NCBI GenBank assembly: GCA_020633335.1
Contig: JACKDU010000006.1
Span: 434,001 to 498,000 of the forward strand
DNA from: Myxococcales bacterium
Lineage (GTDB): Bacteria; Myxococcota_A; Polyangia; Nannocystales; Nannocystaceae
Direction: 5' to 3'
DNA length: 64,000 bases
In this document: piece by piece, positions 1-7,841 of the stretch
How positions within the stretch are numbered: position 1 is the first letter of the stretch
How the letters are laid out: each line of letters opens with the position of its first letter
The notes under the pieces: model-generated
The model's database searches: none
Seen by the model: only the letters and a program-made list of their open reading frames with translations
What the model was told of the DNA's origin: nothing
Position numbers and translations under genes: made by a program

Positions 1-8
1 AGGGGTCG

Positions 9-536
9 ATGATCGAGCTCGCGGTGATCGTCGCGGCGGTCGGCTACGGGGCCTACCGCCTGGTCCGGGCGCAGGCGGAGGCCCGCCGCTACCTCGAGGA
101 GGGGCAGGGCGAGGCGCCGCTCGAGCTCGACCACCTGACGCCGCCGCTAAAACGCCTGGCCCTTGAGACACGTACCCTGCGGATCTCGCTGGAGAGCCCG
201 ATCCGCGCGCTGCGGGAGCTCGGCCGCGCCGACATCGCCCGCACCCAGGAGGACATCGACGCGGTCGACCACGCGCTGATGGAGGCGACGCGGGCGGTCG
301 GCGAGTGGCTGCGCGAGGTCGACGCGCTCGCCGAGATCGATCGCCAGCGCCTGGAGGACGTCGGCGGCTCGCCGGAGCCGGTGCGGGCCGCCCTGATCGC
401 CGAGCACGGGGCCTTCGAGCGCGGGCGCTTCCGGGTCGAGGGGCGGCCGAACCTCGACGTCCGCCTCGGGCAGGTGGCGAGCGAGCTCGCGCGGATCGAG
501 GCTGCCCTCCAGGTGCGCTCGCGGATCTACCGCTGA
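9..536 (+). CDS. Hypothetical membrane-anchored protein
   Basis: A 175-residue protein I do not recognise. Residues 3-19 form one hydrophobic segment (IELAVIVAAVGYGAYRLV), which would be an N-terminal anchor. The rest is charged and helical, rich in Glu, Arg, Ala and Leu, with heptad-like stretches at about 45-110 that could form a coiled coil. There is no Cys and no catalytic motif. A purine-rich AGGGG lies only 3 nt before the ATG, so the ribosome site is close, and the promoter lies outside the window. It is followed by a 167-base gap and a lipoprotein-like gene on the same strand. Function unknown. Confidence 0.6.
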   Translation: MIELAVIVAAVGYGAYRLVRAQAEARRYLEEGQGEAPLELDHLTPPLKRLALETRTLRISLESPIRALRELGRADIARTQEDIDAVDHALMEATRAVGEWLREVDALAEIDRQRLEDVGGSPEPVRAALIAEHGAFERGRFRVEGRPNLDVRLGQVASELARIEAALQVRSRIYR

Positions 537-703
537 GCCGGCGACCCTGGCGGGCGGTCGCCCAGCCGTCGCGCCCTCCAGGCGGGAGAGGAGGCGCGCT
601 CAGGAGCCGCGCCCAGGAGCCGGGAGACCCGGGCGAGCGGCCGCCGCAGCGAGGAGGCCGGCCGCTTGACAGCCGCGCCCGCGCGGTCGGACGCTCACCG
701 ACG

Positions 704-1171
704 ATGACCCCGCCGCCCTCGCTCTACCCGTGCCCCGCGTGCGACGACCTGGTGCTCCGCGAGGAGTCCCGCTGTCCCCACTGCGACGCCCGCCTGCCGC
801 GCGAGCGGGCCCTGGCCGCGGCCGCGGCCGCGGTGGCGATGGGGCTCAGCCTCACGGCCTGCCCGACCGCCGAGCCCGACTACGGGGTGCCGGCGACCGA
901 GAGCATGGGCCCGACCACCGGGATGTCGTCGTCCTCGTCGTCGTCGGGCGAGTCGGCGTCCTCGACCTCGGCGGGGAGCGGCACCGACTCGGACTCCGAC
1001 ACGAGCTCGGGGTCGACCACCTCGACCACCACCGCCGAGCCAGCCTATGGGGTCCCCGAGACCTCGACGTCGACCACCGGGATGTCGACGACCACCGACA
1101 CCTCGACGACGACGATGACCAGCGGCGACGAGCCGGCCTACGGGGTGCCGGCGACGACCACCGGGCCCTGA
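704..1171 (+). CDS. Zinc-ribbon plus lipobox protein with three YGVP repeats
   Basis: A 155-residue protein of unusual build. Residues 10-27 hold two CxxC knuckles (C10/C13, C24/C27), a small zinc ribbon. Residues 36-52 are hydrophobic and end in a lipobox-like LTAC with Cys53. The remainder is a Ser/Thr/Gly/Asp-rich spacer with three copies of a P-x-YGVP-x-T motif (near residues 57, 110 and 145). If signal peptidase II cleaved at Cys53, the zinc ribbon would stay on the cytoplasmic side as part of a long signal peptide. Alternatively this is an uncleaved membrane anchor. The first ATG that gives this order is at 704; a longer frame upstream has no typical coding content. Function unknown. 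Confidence 0.65.
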   Translation: MTPPPSLYPCPACDDLVLREESRCPHCDARLPRERALAAAAAAVAMGLSLTACPTAEPDYGVPATESMGPTTGMSSSSSSSGESASSTSAGSGTDSDSDTSSGSTTSTTTAEPAYGVPETSTSTTGMSTTTDTSTTTMTSGDEPAYGVPATTTGP

Positions 1172-1201
1172 GCGCCTCCTCCTCACCCCCTCTTCTCTCG
1201 G

Positions 1202-1759
1202 ATGTCTCAAGGAGCAGGTACCACCCTCGCTGGGCCGACGCCGCGCCGGCTCTCCGCGCTCGCGCTCGCGCTCGCCCCCTGGCTCGCGGGCGCCTGCGCC
1301 GAGGAGGAGGACCCGCTCAGCGCCGAGGTCCTCCAGCAGATCGGCCGCAGCCAGGGCGACGCCGTCGGCAGCGATCGCGCCGGGGTCTACCTCCTCGCCG
1401 GCGACGCGGGCCCCTGCGACTGCCCCGAGGTCGGCGGCCTCGATCTCTGCGGGGCGCTGGCCTTCGACGCGCCCGCCTGGCCGGCCCAGGTCTACCAGCA
1501 CGAGGGCCTCATGGTCCTCGACATCGCCCCGGTCTTGACCCTCTACGGGCGCCTCGACGCCGACGGCGCGTTCGTCGTCGCGGCGATCCGCAGCGCCGAC
1601 TCCCTCGGCAGCCAGGGTGAGATCCTCGGGCGCGTCGACGGGGCCTTCGACGGCGACACCTTCAGCGGCGAGCTCCGCCTCCGCCTCCAGGCCGAGTACG
1701 TCGGCCAGGATCCGGTCGATTGCGGCGCGAGCTCGTCCCTGAGCGCCCAGCGGCTCTGA
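1202..1759 (+). CDS. Putative lipoprotein, unknown function
   Basis: A 185-residue protein. The N-terminus has basic residues (R15, R16), a hydrophobic stretch (18-28) and a lipobox-like AGAC with Cys32, followed by an acidic AEEED. This suggests export and lipidation, though -3 Ala is not the commonest lipobox residue. The mature part has two close Cys pairs (GPCDCPEVGG and later GLDLC) and no family I recognise. It starts 30 bases after the YGVP protein on the same strand, so the two may be co-transcribed. It is convergent with pyrE. Confidence 0.6.
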   Translation: MSQGAGTTLAGPTPRRLSALALALAPWLAGACAEEEDPLSAEVLQQIGRSQGDAVGSDRAGVYLLAGDAGPCDCPEVGGLDLCGALAFDAPAWPAQVYQHEGLMVLDIAPVLTLYGRLDADGAFVVAAIRSADSLGSQGEILGRVDGAFDGDTFSGELRLRLQAEYVGQDPVDCGASSSLSAQRL

Positions 1760-1784
1760 CGGCGGCTTCCGGGGCGGCGGCCGC

Positions 1785-2462
1785 TCAGGAGGCGCGCCCG
1801 CCGTGCTCGGCGAGGTAGCCCTCGATCGCCGCCCGCCGGGCGTCGTCGATGATCACCGCGCCCTCCGCCCCCGCGCGGCCGTGGAGGCGGTCGACGATCT
1901 CGCGGATCGTGACGATCGGCCGGACCGGGATCCCGAGCTCGTCCTCGAGCTCGGCGAGCGTGGTCCGCTCGCCGCGGCCGCGCTCCTGGCGATCGACCGC
2001 GACGATCACCCCGCTCACCGTCACGTCGGCGCTCCGCTTGAGGAGATCGACCGCCTCGCGGATCGAGATCCCGGAGGTGATCACGTCGTCGACGATCACC
2101 ACCCGCATGCCGTCGGCCGGCTTGGCGCCGACGAAGACCCCGCCCTCGCCGTGGTCCTTCGCCTCCTTGCGGTCGAAGGTGTAGGCGACGTCGTGGCCGG
2201 CGTCGGCGAGGGCGATCGCGGTGGCGACCGCCAGCGGCACCCCCTTGTAGGATGGCCCAAAGACCAGGTCGAACGCGATCCCGTGGCGGAGGAGGGCGGC
2301 GGCGTAGGCCCGGCCGAGGCCGCCGATCGCCGCGCCGGTGCGGAGCTGGCCGGCGTTGATGAAGTAGGGCGAGCGGCGCCCCGACTTGAGGGTGAAGTCG
2401 CCGAAGCGGAGGACCTCGTGGCGGACCAGGAGATCGACGAAGGCGGCCTGGTAGGCTTCCAT
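1785..2462 (-). CDS. pyrE: Orotate phosphoribosyltransferase
   Basis: PyrE converts orotate and PRPP to orotidine 5'-monophosphate in cytosolic pyrimidine synthesis. The 225-residue reading from ATG 2462 begins MEAYQAAFVDLL and aligns from residue 1 with the E. coli type (FGDFTLKSGRRSPYFINAG at 20-38). The PRPP-binding motif VVIVDDVITSG lies at 121-131, and the flexible-loop basic cluster RKEAKDHGEGG at 98-108. An upstream in-frame ATG at 2495 would add 11 residues not found in relatives, so I prefer 2462. It lies 55 bases downstream of the histidine kinase gene on the same strand. No other pyrimidine gene is in the window. Confidence 0.93.
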   Translation of the reverse strand: MEAYQAAFVDLLVRHEVLRFGDFTLKSGRRSPYFINAGQLRTGAAIGGLGRAYAAALLRHGIAFDLVFGPSYKGVPLAVATAIALADAGHDVAYTFDRKEAKDHGEGGVFVGAKPADGMRVVIVDDVITSGISIREAVDLLKRSADVTVSGVIVAVDRQERGRGERTTLAELEDELGIPVRPIVTIREIVDRLHGRAGAEGAVIIDDARRAAIEGYLAEHGGRAS

Positions 2463-2517
2463 GGGGCCGGGAGCGTAGTGCCCGGGCCGCGCCATTTCAA
2501 TCGCGCCGCGGCCGCGC

Positions 2518-3942
2518 TCAGGCGGTCCGACGCTGCGGCAGGCGGATCACGAAGCGGGCCCCGCGGCGCCCGTCGGGGCGATCCTCGACGCGGATCGTCC
2601 CGCCGTGGGCGCGGGCGATCTGCCGGCAGAGGTAGAGGCCGAGGCCGACGCCGCCGCGGTCGCGATCGCGGGCGCCGTCGAGGCGCGAGAAGGGCTCGAA
2701 GACCACCTCGCGGTTGGCGGGCTCGATCCCCGGGCCCTCGTCCTGGACGACGAGGACGACCTCCGCGCCCTCGGCCCGCGCCTGGAGCTCGATCGCCCCG
2801 TCGGGGCAGGCCCGGCGGCCGTTGGCCAGGAGGTTGGAGAGGAGGCGGCCGAGGAGCATCGGGTCGCCGTCGAGCTCGAGCCCCGGCGGATCGACGCGGA
2901 CGTCGGCGGCGAAGCGATCGCCGAGGCGACCGAGGAACTCCGCGACGTCGATCGGCGCCCGCTCGACGCCGCCGCCCTCGGCGAGCTCGAGCTTGCCGCT
3001 GGTCAGGAGATCGGCGATGAGCCCCTCGATCTCGCGGAGGTCGTCGGTGAGGTCGCGGAGGCCGCGGCCGAGGCGATCGACGGTGGTCGGATCGCCGTCG
3101 CCGATCTGCGCCCGCAGGCGCTCCGCTCGCTCCTCGAGGATCTCGACCAGCACCCGCATCCGCGCGACCGGGGTGCGGAGCTCGTGGGAGACGTTGGCGA
3201 GGAGGATCCGCTGGCCCCCGACCAGCCCCTGGAGGCGCTCGGCCATCCGGTTGAAGGTCGCGGCGAGGGCGTCGACCTCGTCGGCGGGGCCGCCCGCCGG
3301 CAGCGGGAGGCGGTGGCCGAGGTCGCCGCCGGCGATCCGCTCGGCCCCGGACTCGACCTGGGCGAGGCGGCGGACCAGCGAGCGCGCGAGCGGCAGCGCG
3401 CCGAGCGCGAGGATCACCAGGAGGCCGAGGCCGGCGCCGACGAAGAGCCAGCGCATCCGCCCCGGCTCGCTCGGATCGCCGGTGAGGACGGCGATGACCT
3501 CGCCGCTGCGGGGATCCATGAGCCCCCAGTGGATCAGCGGCGGGTTCAGGCGCTGCCGCCGGATCACCATCGGCTGGCCGTTGCGGAGGCGGGCGATCCG
3601 GCGGTGACGGGGGGGCGGCGGCGGCAGGTTCGGGTCGCCGGCGAGGACCCGGCCGTCGAGCGTCCGGAGGACCAGCCGGAGGTCGAGCTCGCGGCTCAGC
3701 GCCGTCAGCTCCTCGGCGAGCGCCTCGGGATCATCGAGGTCGGCGACCAGGCGCTCGCGCGCGCCCTCGAAGGCGTCATCGAGCTCGGCCACCCACTCCG
3801 GTCCGAAGTGATTGGCGATCGAGAAGAAGAGGAGGCCGCTGAGGGCCGCGAAGACGACGACGGTGCCGACGAAGGTCAGGTAGATCCGCCGGAAGAGCCC
3901 GGAGGTCGGCGGACGGGCGGGCGCGGGCGCGGGCGGGCTCAT
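2518..3942 (-). CDS. Sensor histidine kinase (HAMP, HisKA, HATPase)
   Basis: A 474-residue inner-membrane sensor kinase of the CpxA/RstB type. TM1 is at about 20-42 and TM2 at about 164-183, enclosing a periplasmic sensor of about 120 residues. HAMP follows at about 184-235. The dimerisation/phosphoacceptor box ANVSHELRTP has His253. The C-terminal ATPase has the N-box region (LLSNLLANGRRAC), G1 box DEGPGIEP and G2 box GGVGLGLYLC. The region between HisKA and the N box holds an acidic insert. Its ATG overlaps the stop of the OmpR-type regulator by 4 bases, so the pair is translationally coupled and is its likely partner. The signal is unknown. Confidence 0.92.
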   Translation of the reverse strand: MSPPAPAPARPPTSGLFRRIYLTFVGTVVVFAALSGLLFFSIANHFGPEWVAELDDAFEGARERLVADLDDPEALAEELTALSRELDLRLVLRTLDGRVLAGDPNLPPPPPRHRRIARLRNGQPMVIRRQRLNPPLIHWGLMDPRSGEVIAVLTGDPSEPGRMRWLFVGAGLGLLVILALGALPLARSLVRRLAQVESGAERIAGGDLGHRLPLPAGGPADEVDALAATFNRMAERLQGLVGGQRILLANVSHELRTPVARMRVLVEILEERAERLRAQIGDGDPTTVDRLGRGLRDLTDDLREIEGLIADLLTSGKLELAEGGGVERAPIDVAEFLGRLGDRFAADVRVDPPGLELDGDPMLLGRLLSNLLANGRRACPDGAIELQARAEGAEVVLVVQDEGPGIEPANREVVFEPFSRLDGARDRDRGGVGLGLYLCRQIARAHGGTIRVEDRPDGRRGARFVIRLPQRRTA

Positions 3943-4643
3943 GGCGGCGGCGCGAGGACGTAGCCGACGCCTCGGATCGTCCGGATCAGCCCCTCGCCCG
4001 AGGGATCGGCGGCGGCCAGGGCCTGGCGGATCTTCGAGAGGTGGACGTCGATCGAGCGGTCGACGCTCGGGTCGAAGTCGGCGGGCGGGTCCCCGCGGAG
4101 CGAGCGGACGCCGTTGTAGAGCTGCTCCCGCGAGAGGACGTGCTCACGCGCCTCGGCCAGGACCCAGAGGAGGTCGAACTGGTAGGGGGTGAGCTCGCAG
4201 GCGACGCCGGCGACCTCGACCCGGCGGCGGTCACGATCGACCACCAGCGAGCCGACGCTGACGTTCGCGCTCTCCTCGGCCGGCCCCTGGGCGCGGCGGA
4301 GGACCGCGCGGATCCGGGCGACCAGCTCGCGGGGCGAGAAGGGCTTGGGGAGGTAGTCGTCGGCGCCGAGCTCGAGGCCGAGGATCCGATCGGCCTCCTC
4401 GCCGCGGGCGGTCAGCATGATCACCGGCACCCGCGAGCGCTGCCGGAGCTGGCGGAGGAGGTCGAGGCCGCCGATCCCCGGGAGCATGAGGTCGAGGAGG
4501 ACGAGGTCGTGACCCCCCCGGATCGCCCGGGAGAGCCCGAGCTCGCCGTCGGCTGCGATCTCGACCTCCATCGAGTGGTCGCGGAGGTACTCCGCGGTCC
4601 GCTCGGCGAGGCGGCTGTCGTCTTCGACCAGGAGCACGCGCAC
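3939..4643 (-). CDS. OmpR-family response regulator
   Basis: A 234-residue two-domain regulator. The receiver has the acidic pair (D8, D9), phospho-acceptor Asp51 in VLLDLMLPG, Thr78 and Lys100 (LPKPFS). The C-terminal winged helix (about 130-232) ends in IRTIRGVGYVLAPPP, typical of the OmpR/PhoB group. The start is GTG at 4643. A possible -10 box CAATCT lies 7 nt before it on the minus strand, which would give a leaderless mRNA. It is followed with a 4-base overlap by the histidine kinase, which should phosphorylate it. The target genes cannot be read from the sequence. Confidence 0.92.
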   Translation of the reverse strand: MRVLLVEDDSRLAERTAEYLRDHSMEVEIAADGELGLSRAIRGGHDLVLLDLMLPGIGGLDLLRQLRQRSRVPVIMLTARGEEADRILGLELGADDYLPKPFSPRELVARIRAVLRRAQGPAEESANVSVGSLVVDRDRRRVEVAGVACELTPYQFDLLWVLAEAREHVLSREQLYNGVRSLRGDPPADFDPSVDRSIDVHLSKIRQALAAADPSGEGLIRTIRGVGYVLAPPP

Positions 4644-4769
4644 GGCCCCAAGATTGCCACACCTCGGGGGGCGCGGGGGCCGACGGACGCGGCCTCACGC
4701 CGCCCGCTGGCGGGCCCCGGGCGCGCCCGAGCGGATGCGATCTCGGCCGTGGGACCCGCCGGACTCCAG

Positions 4770-4798
4770 TTGACACCGGCGGGGGGGCGCAGTACCCC
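4770..4798 (+). promoter_or_regulatory. Sigma-70-type promoter, leaderless output
   Basis: A perfect TTGACA (4770-4775), a 17-nt spacer and a TACCCC -10 box (4793-4798). Only 7 nt separate the -10 box from ATG 4806, so transcription would begin at or next to the start codon. Confidence 0.6.
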
Positions 4799-4805
4799 AT
4801 CCCCC

Positions 4806-5012
4806 ATGGAGTACCGCTGCGCCCGGTGCCACGAGAAATTCGCCGTCGCTGACGGCGAGGAAGCCCACGCCTGCCCGCGGTGCAAGGCGGAGGCCGGCCT
4901 CGAGCCGGTGAAGAAGGTGCCGAAGCCGATGATGCTCTTCGGGGTCTTCCTGGGCTGCGCCCTGGTGGCGACCGTGGTCGGCGGCGTGCTCTCCGTGGTG
5001 CGGGGGGGATGA
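4806..5012 (+). CDS. Small zinc-ribbon membrane protein
   Basis: A 68-residue protein. Cys5/Cys8 and Cys23/Cys26 form a zinc ribbon of the FmdB-like look (MEYRCARCHEKF). A single hydrophobic helix at about 42-64 (MMLFGVFLGCALVATVVGGVL) ends the protein, so the ribbon is probably cytoplasmic on a tail anchor. A strong promoter ends 7 nt before the ATG. The stop codon lies in a GGGGGG-ATGAG-CCCCCC hairpin that may slow or end transcription. The next gene starts 77 bases on and also has a zinc ribbon. Function unknown. Confidence 0.7.
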   Translation: MEYRCARCHEKFAVADGEEAHACPRCKAEAGLEPVKKVPKPMMLFGVFLGCALVATVVGGVLSVVRGG

Positions 5013-5089
5013 GCCCCCCTCGGGGCGCCCAAGGCCATAGGTCCTGACCGGGCGTTTGTGCTACGTTCCACCATCCCCAAAGCCAGCCC

Positions 5090-7327
5090 GTGATCGTCCG
5101 CTGCTCCAAATGTAGTACCGAGTTCGACCTGAACCCCCAACAGGTCGGTCCCGAGGGGGTCACCCTCCGCTGCTCGGTGTGCTCGCACATGTTCCACGCG
5201 GAGCCGAACCCGGAGGCCGGGATCCACGAGCCCTGGCAGCTCTGCAACGCGGACAACCACCTCTTCTCGCTCCCCGATCTGCAGACCGTCGTCTCGTGGA
5301 TCGAGGACGGGCGCCTCCGCCCCGACGACCAGATCTCGCGGACCGGTCGCCACTGGCTCCGCCTCGGCGAGATCGCCGAGCTCTCGACGATCTTCGTCGG
5401 CTTCGACGGCCTCCCGCGGCTCTTCAAGGCGATCGACACGCCGCCTGCGCCGCCGGCGAGCGCCGGTGAGCTCGGCCCGCCGCCGCCCTTTGGCGATGAG
5501 ATCGAGGACATCCCGCCCTTCGGCGTCGGCAACGCGCCGTCGCTCGACTCGCCCTCGCAGAGCCTGCCGGCGTCGATGCTCGACGCGGTGACCAAGGCCG
5601 TGAGCGCGCCGCCGAAGCCCCGCGAGGACGAGCCCGAGGCCGACGCGGTGGTCCCGCGACCCTCGGTCCGCTCGCAGCCGATCCTGGTCTCCGAGCTCGC
5701 GGCCGCCGCGTCGACGGCCGCCGCCGCCAAGCCGGAGGCGAGCGCCGCGATTCGTGAGCCCTCGTCGCCCTCGGGCGAGACCACGCCGACCGCGGCGGTG
5801 CCGGCCGCGTCGGCGGTCGCGGCCGCGGAGGGCTCGCAGACCGTCGATCCGGCGGAGGCGGCGATGGTCGCCCAGCAGGTCGCGGGCCTCGACGAGGAGC
5901 CCGCGAAGAAGGGCGGGCTCGGCTGGCTCGCGCTCCTCGGCGTCGCGGCCGGCCTGGTCGTGATGTTCGGCGTGCCCGACATCCGCGAGAAGATCTTCGG
6001 CGGCTCGACGCCGACCCAGGCGACGCCGGTCGCCGGCCAGCCGGCGGCGGCGGCCGCCTCCGTGGTCGATCTCGGCGAGGTCGACGTCGCCCTCCAGAAG
6101 CTCGGGCTCGCCGAGACCGCGAAGATCCAGGGCGCCCTCCAGAAGGTGATCGACGATCGGCAGGCGAAGTCGCAGCCGGTCGCCGACGTCAAGGCGGCCC
6201 AGGCCGAGGTGATCCTGACCCGCGCGCTCGCCTTCAAGATCGCCGTCAGCCTCGACGCGACCGCGGTCAACGGCACCGCGCGCTCGCGGGCCGACGAGGA
6301 CAAGGAGACCGCGGCCGAGATCGTCAAGTCGATCGAGCGCGACGAGATCACCGACGCGGGTCGCCTCCAGCGGGTCGACGCCCTCCTCGCGCTCCTCGCG
6401 GACAAGCCCGGCGACGCCGCGGGCCTGGTGCCGCCCGGCGCCGACGAGCTCCGCCTGGTGGTCAGCGCCGCCCCGCTCTGGCTCGAGTCCGAGAGCCCGG
6501 TCCCGCCGGGCCTGATCGGCGGCCTCCAGGGGCTCCCGCAGCCGACGACCCTCGCCCGCTCGCTCCTCGCGCTCGCGCTCCTGCGCTCGGGCGACGACGA
6601 CGGCGCCCGCGAGCGGGTCGCCGCGGTCAACCAGACCGTCGCCGATCAGCCGCTCGCGCTCACCCTCGACGCGGTCCTCCGGCGGGCGCTCGAGGAGGCG
6701 GACGCCGGCGACGCGGGCGAGAGCGCCGGCGCGCCCGAGCCGGCTGATGTCGGCACGACGGTCCGCAAGCCCCGGCCCTCGGGCTCGGGGAGCGGCGGCG
6801 ACTCGGTGAGCGGCGCGCCGGAGACCCTGACGCCGCGGGGCTGCGACAAGGTCCGCGGCGGCGATCCGACCGCCGGTGTCAAGCTCCTCCTCGCGGCGAT
6901 CGACGCCAACGCGATGGGCATCGAGACCTACCTCTGCCTGGGCGAGGGCTACATGAAGATGGGCAACCTCGGCTCGTCGCTCTCGTTCTACGACCGGGCG
7001 ACCAAGCTCGCGCCCAAGCACGCAAAGGCGCTCGAGGGGGCCGCGAGCGCGGCCGCGAAGCTCAATCGGACGCCGCAGGCGATCGACTACTACAAGCGCC
7101 TTCTGGCGGTGGATCCCGGCAACGAGGCGGCCAAGGCCTACCTCGCCAAGCAGGGCGTCAAGACCGACGGCGGCGGCAGCTCCGGGGACGGCGGCGGGGC
7201 CTCTGCGGGCGGCGAGAGCGGCGGTGGTGCGCCGCCGCCGAAGGATGACTCCGGTGACGGCGGCGACGACGGCGGGGATGACGGCGGCAGCCCCTTCCTG
7301 CCGATGAAGGGGAAGTCGCCGGGCTAG
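5090..7327 (+). CDS. Zinc-ribbon / GYF-like / membrane / TPR protein
   Basis: A 745-residue protein starting at GTG 5090. Residues 1-35 are an MJ0042-type zinc ribbon (C5, C8, C28, C31). Residues 47-101 look like a GYF_2-type module (PWQLCNADNHLFSLPDLQ through DGRLRPDDQISRTGRHWL). An Ala/Pro-rich linker leads to one TM helix at about 273-292, and the C-terminus has TPR-like repeats at about 597-690 before a Gly-rich acidic tail. This order (cytoplasmic zinc ribbon and GYF, then TM, then extracytoplasmic part) recalls myxobacterial GltJ, whose ribbon and GYF bind the motility GTPase machinery. The periplasmic parts differ, so I infer only a similar adaptor role. Confidence 0.75.
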   Translation: MIVRCSKCSTEFDLNPQQVGPEGVTLRCSVCSHMFHAEPNPEAGIHEPWQLCNADNHLFSLPDLQTVVSWIEDGRLRPDDQISRTGRHWLRLGEIAELSTIFVGFDGLPRLFKAIDTPPAPPASAGELGPPPPFGDEIEDIPPFGVGNAPSLDSPSQSLPASMLDAVTKAVSAPPKPREDEPEADAVVPRPSVRSQPILVSELAAAASTAAAAKPEASAAIREPSSPSGETTPTAAVPAASAVAAAEGSQTVDPAEAAMVAQQVAGLDEEPAKKGGLGWLALLGVAAGLVVMFGVPDIREKIFGGSTPTQATPVAGQPAAAAASVVDLGEVDVALQKLGLAETAKIQGALQKVIDDRQAKSQPVADVKAAQAEVILTRALAFKIAVSLDATAVNGTARSRADEDKETAAEIVKSIERDEITDAGRLQRVDALLALLADKPGDAAGLVPPGADELRLVVSAAPLWLESESPVPPGLIGGLQGLPQPTTLARSLLALALLRSGDDDGARERVAAVNQTVADQPLALTLDAVLRRALEEADAGDAGESAGAPEPADVGTTVRKPRPSGSGSGGDSVSGAPETLTPRGCDKVRGGDPTAGVKLLLAAIDANAMGIETYLCLGEGYMKMGNLGSSLSFYDRATKLAPKHAKALEGAASAAAKLNRTPQAIDYYKRLLAVDPGNEAAKAYLAKQGVKTDGGGSSGDGGGASAGGESGGGAPPPKDDSGDGGDDGGDDGGSPFLPMKGKSPG

Positions 7328-7378
7328 CGCCGGCGACGTGCGGACGGGTCGCGGCGCGGCCCAGAGGGTGAGAGGGCG

Positions 7379-7690
7379 ATGAGCAAGCGAGCCGATGATT
7401 CCGACCCAGCGCGCGACGTCGCCGAGCTCCAGGAGATCTCGCGGCGACGTGACGCGGCCCGCGAGCGCTACTCGCAGCTCCCCGAGGACGAGCGCGCGCG
7501 CCTGAAGAAGCTCCACTGGATGTGCTGCCCGAAGTGCGGCGCCGACATGGCCGAGGTCCAGTTCCGGGCGGTCAAGGTCGACAAGTGCTTCTCCTGCGGC
7601 GGCGTCTTCCTCGACGACGGCGAGCTCGAGCAGCTGACCGGAAAGCCAGGTTGGTTCGAGAGCATGCTCCGCTACTTCCGCGGGGTCTGA
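7379..7690 (+). CDS. TFIIB-type zinc-ribbon protein
   Basis: A 103-residue protein with an N-terminal charged helix (about 10-45) and a zf-TFIIB-type ribbon: C50-PKC53 and C70-FSC73, followed by the family-typical GGVFLDDGELEQL. It is likely cytosolic and zinc-binding, and members of this family rarely have a known function. It follows the zinc-ribbon/TPR gene by 51 bases on the same strand and may share its mRNA. The 151-base gap after it holds two related hairpins. Confidence 0.75.
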   Translation: MSKRADDSDPARDVAELQEISRRRDAARERYSQLPEDERARLKKLHWMCCPKCGADMAEVQFRAVKVDKCFSCGGVFLDDGELEQLTGKPGWFESMLRYFRGV

Positions 7691-7702
7691 TCCCGCGGCC
7701 TC

Positions 7703-7745
7703 CCAGGGTCCTGTCCTGATGGGCAGGTAGTCCGACAGGCCCTGG
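7703..7745. terminator. Long inverted repeat, probable terminator
   Basis: CCAGGGTCCTGTC (7703-7715) pairs with GACAGGCCCTGG (7734-7745) with one bulged base. The loop contains a smaller hairpin, CTGTCC-TGAT-GGGCAG. It sits just after the TFIIB-type zinc-ribbon gene and before a convergent gene. There is no T-run, so rho-independent action is uncertain. Confidence 0.4.
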
Positions 7746-7831
7746 CGCGCTCGGACGGAGCTCTCCCGATCGGCGGGTCGTTCGCTGGACCCTCGCTCTC
7801 TCGTGCGTCTGTCTTGACGGACAGGTAGACC
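7711..7831. repeat. Two diverged copies of a 23-base hairpin element
   Basis: Copies at 7711-7733 and 7809-7831 match at 19 of 23 positions, with consensus CTGTCYTGAYGGRCAGGTAG followed by WCC. The changes keep the CTGTCY/GGRCAG stem paired (a C-G becomes T-G or T-G becomes T-A), as expected of a structured element. The copies are 98 bases apart between convergent genes. Confidence 0.55.
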
Positions 7832-7841
7832 ACCGCGCGCC

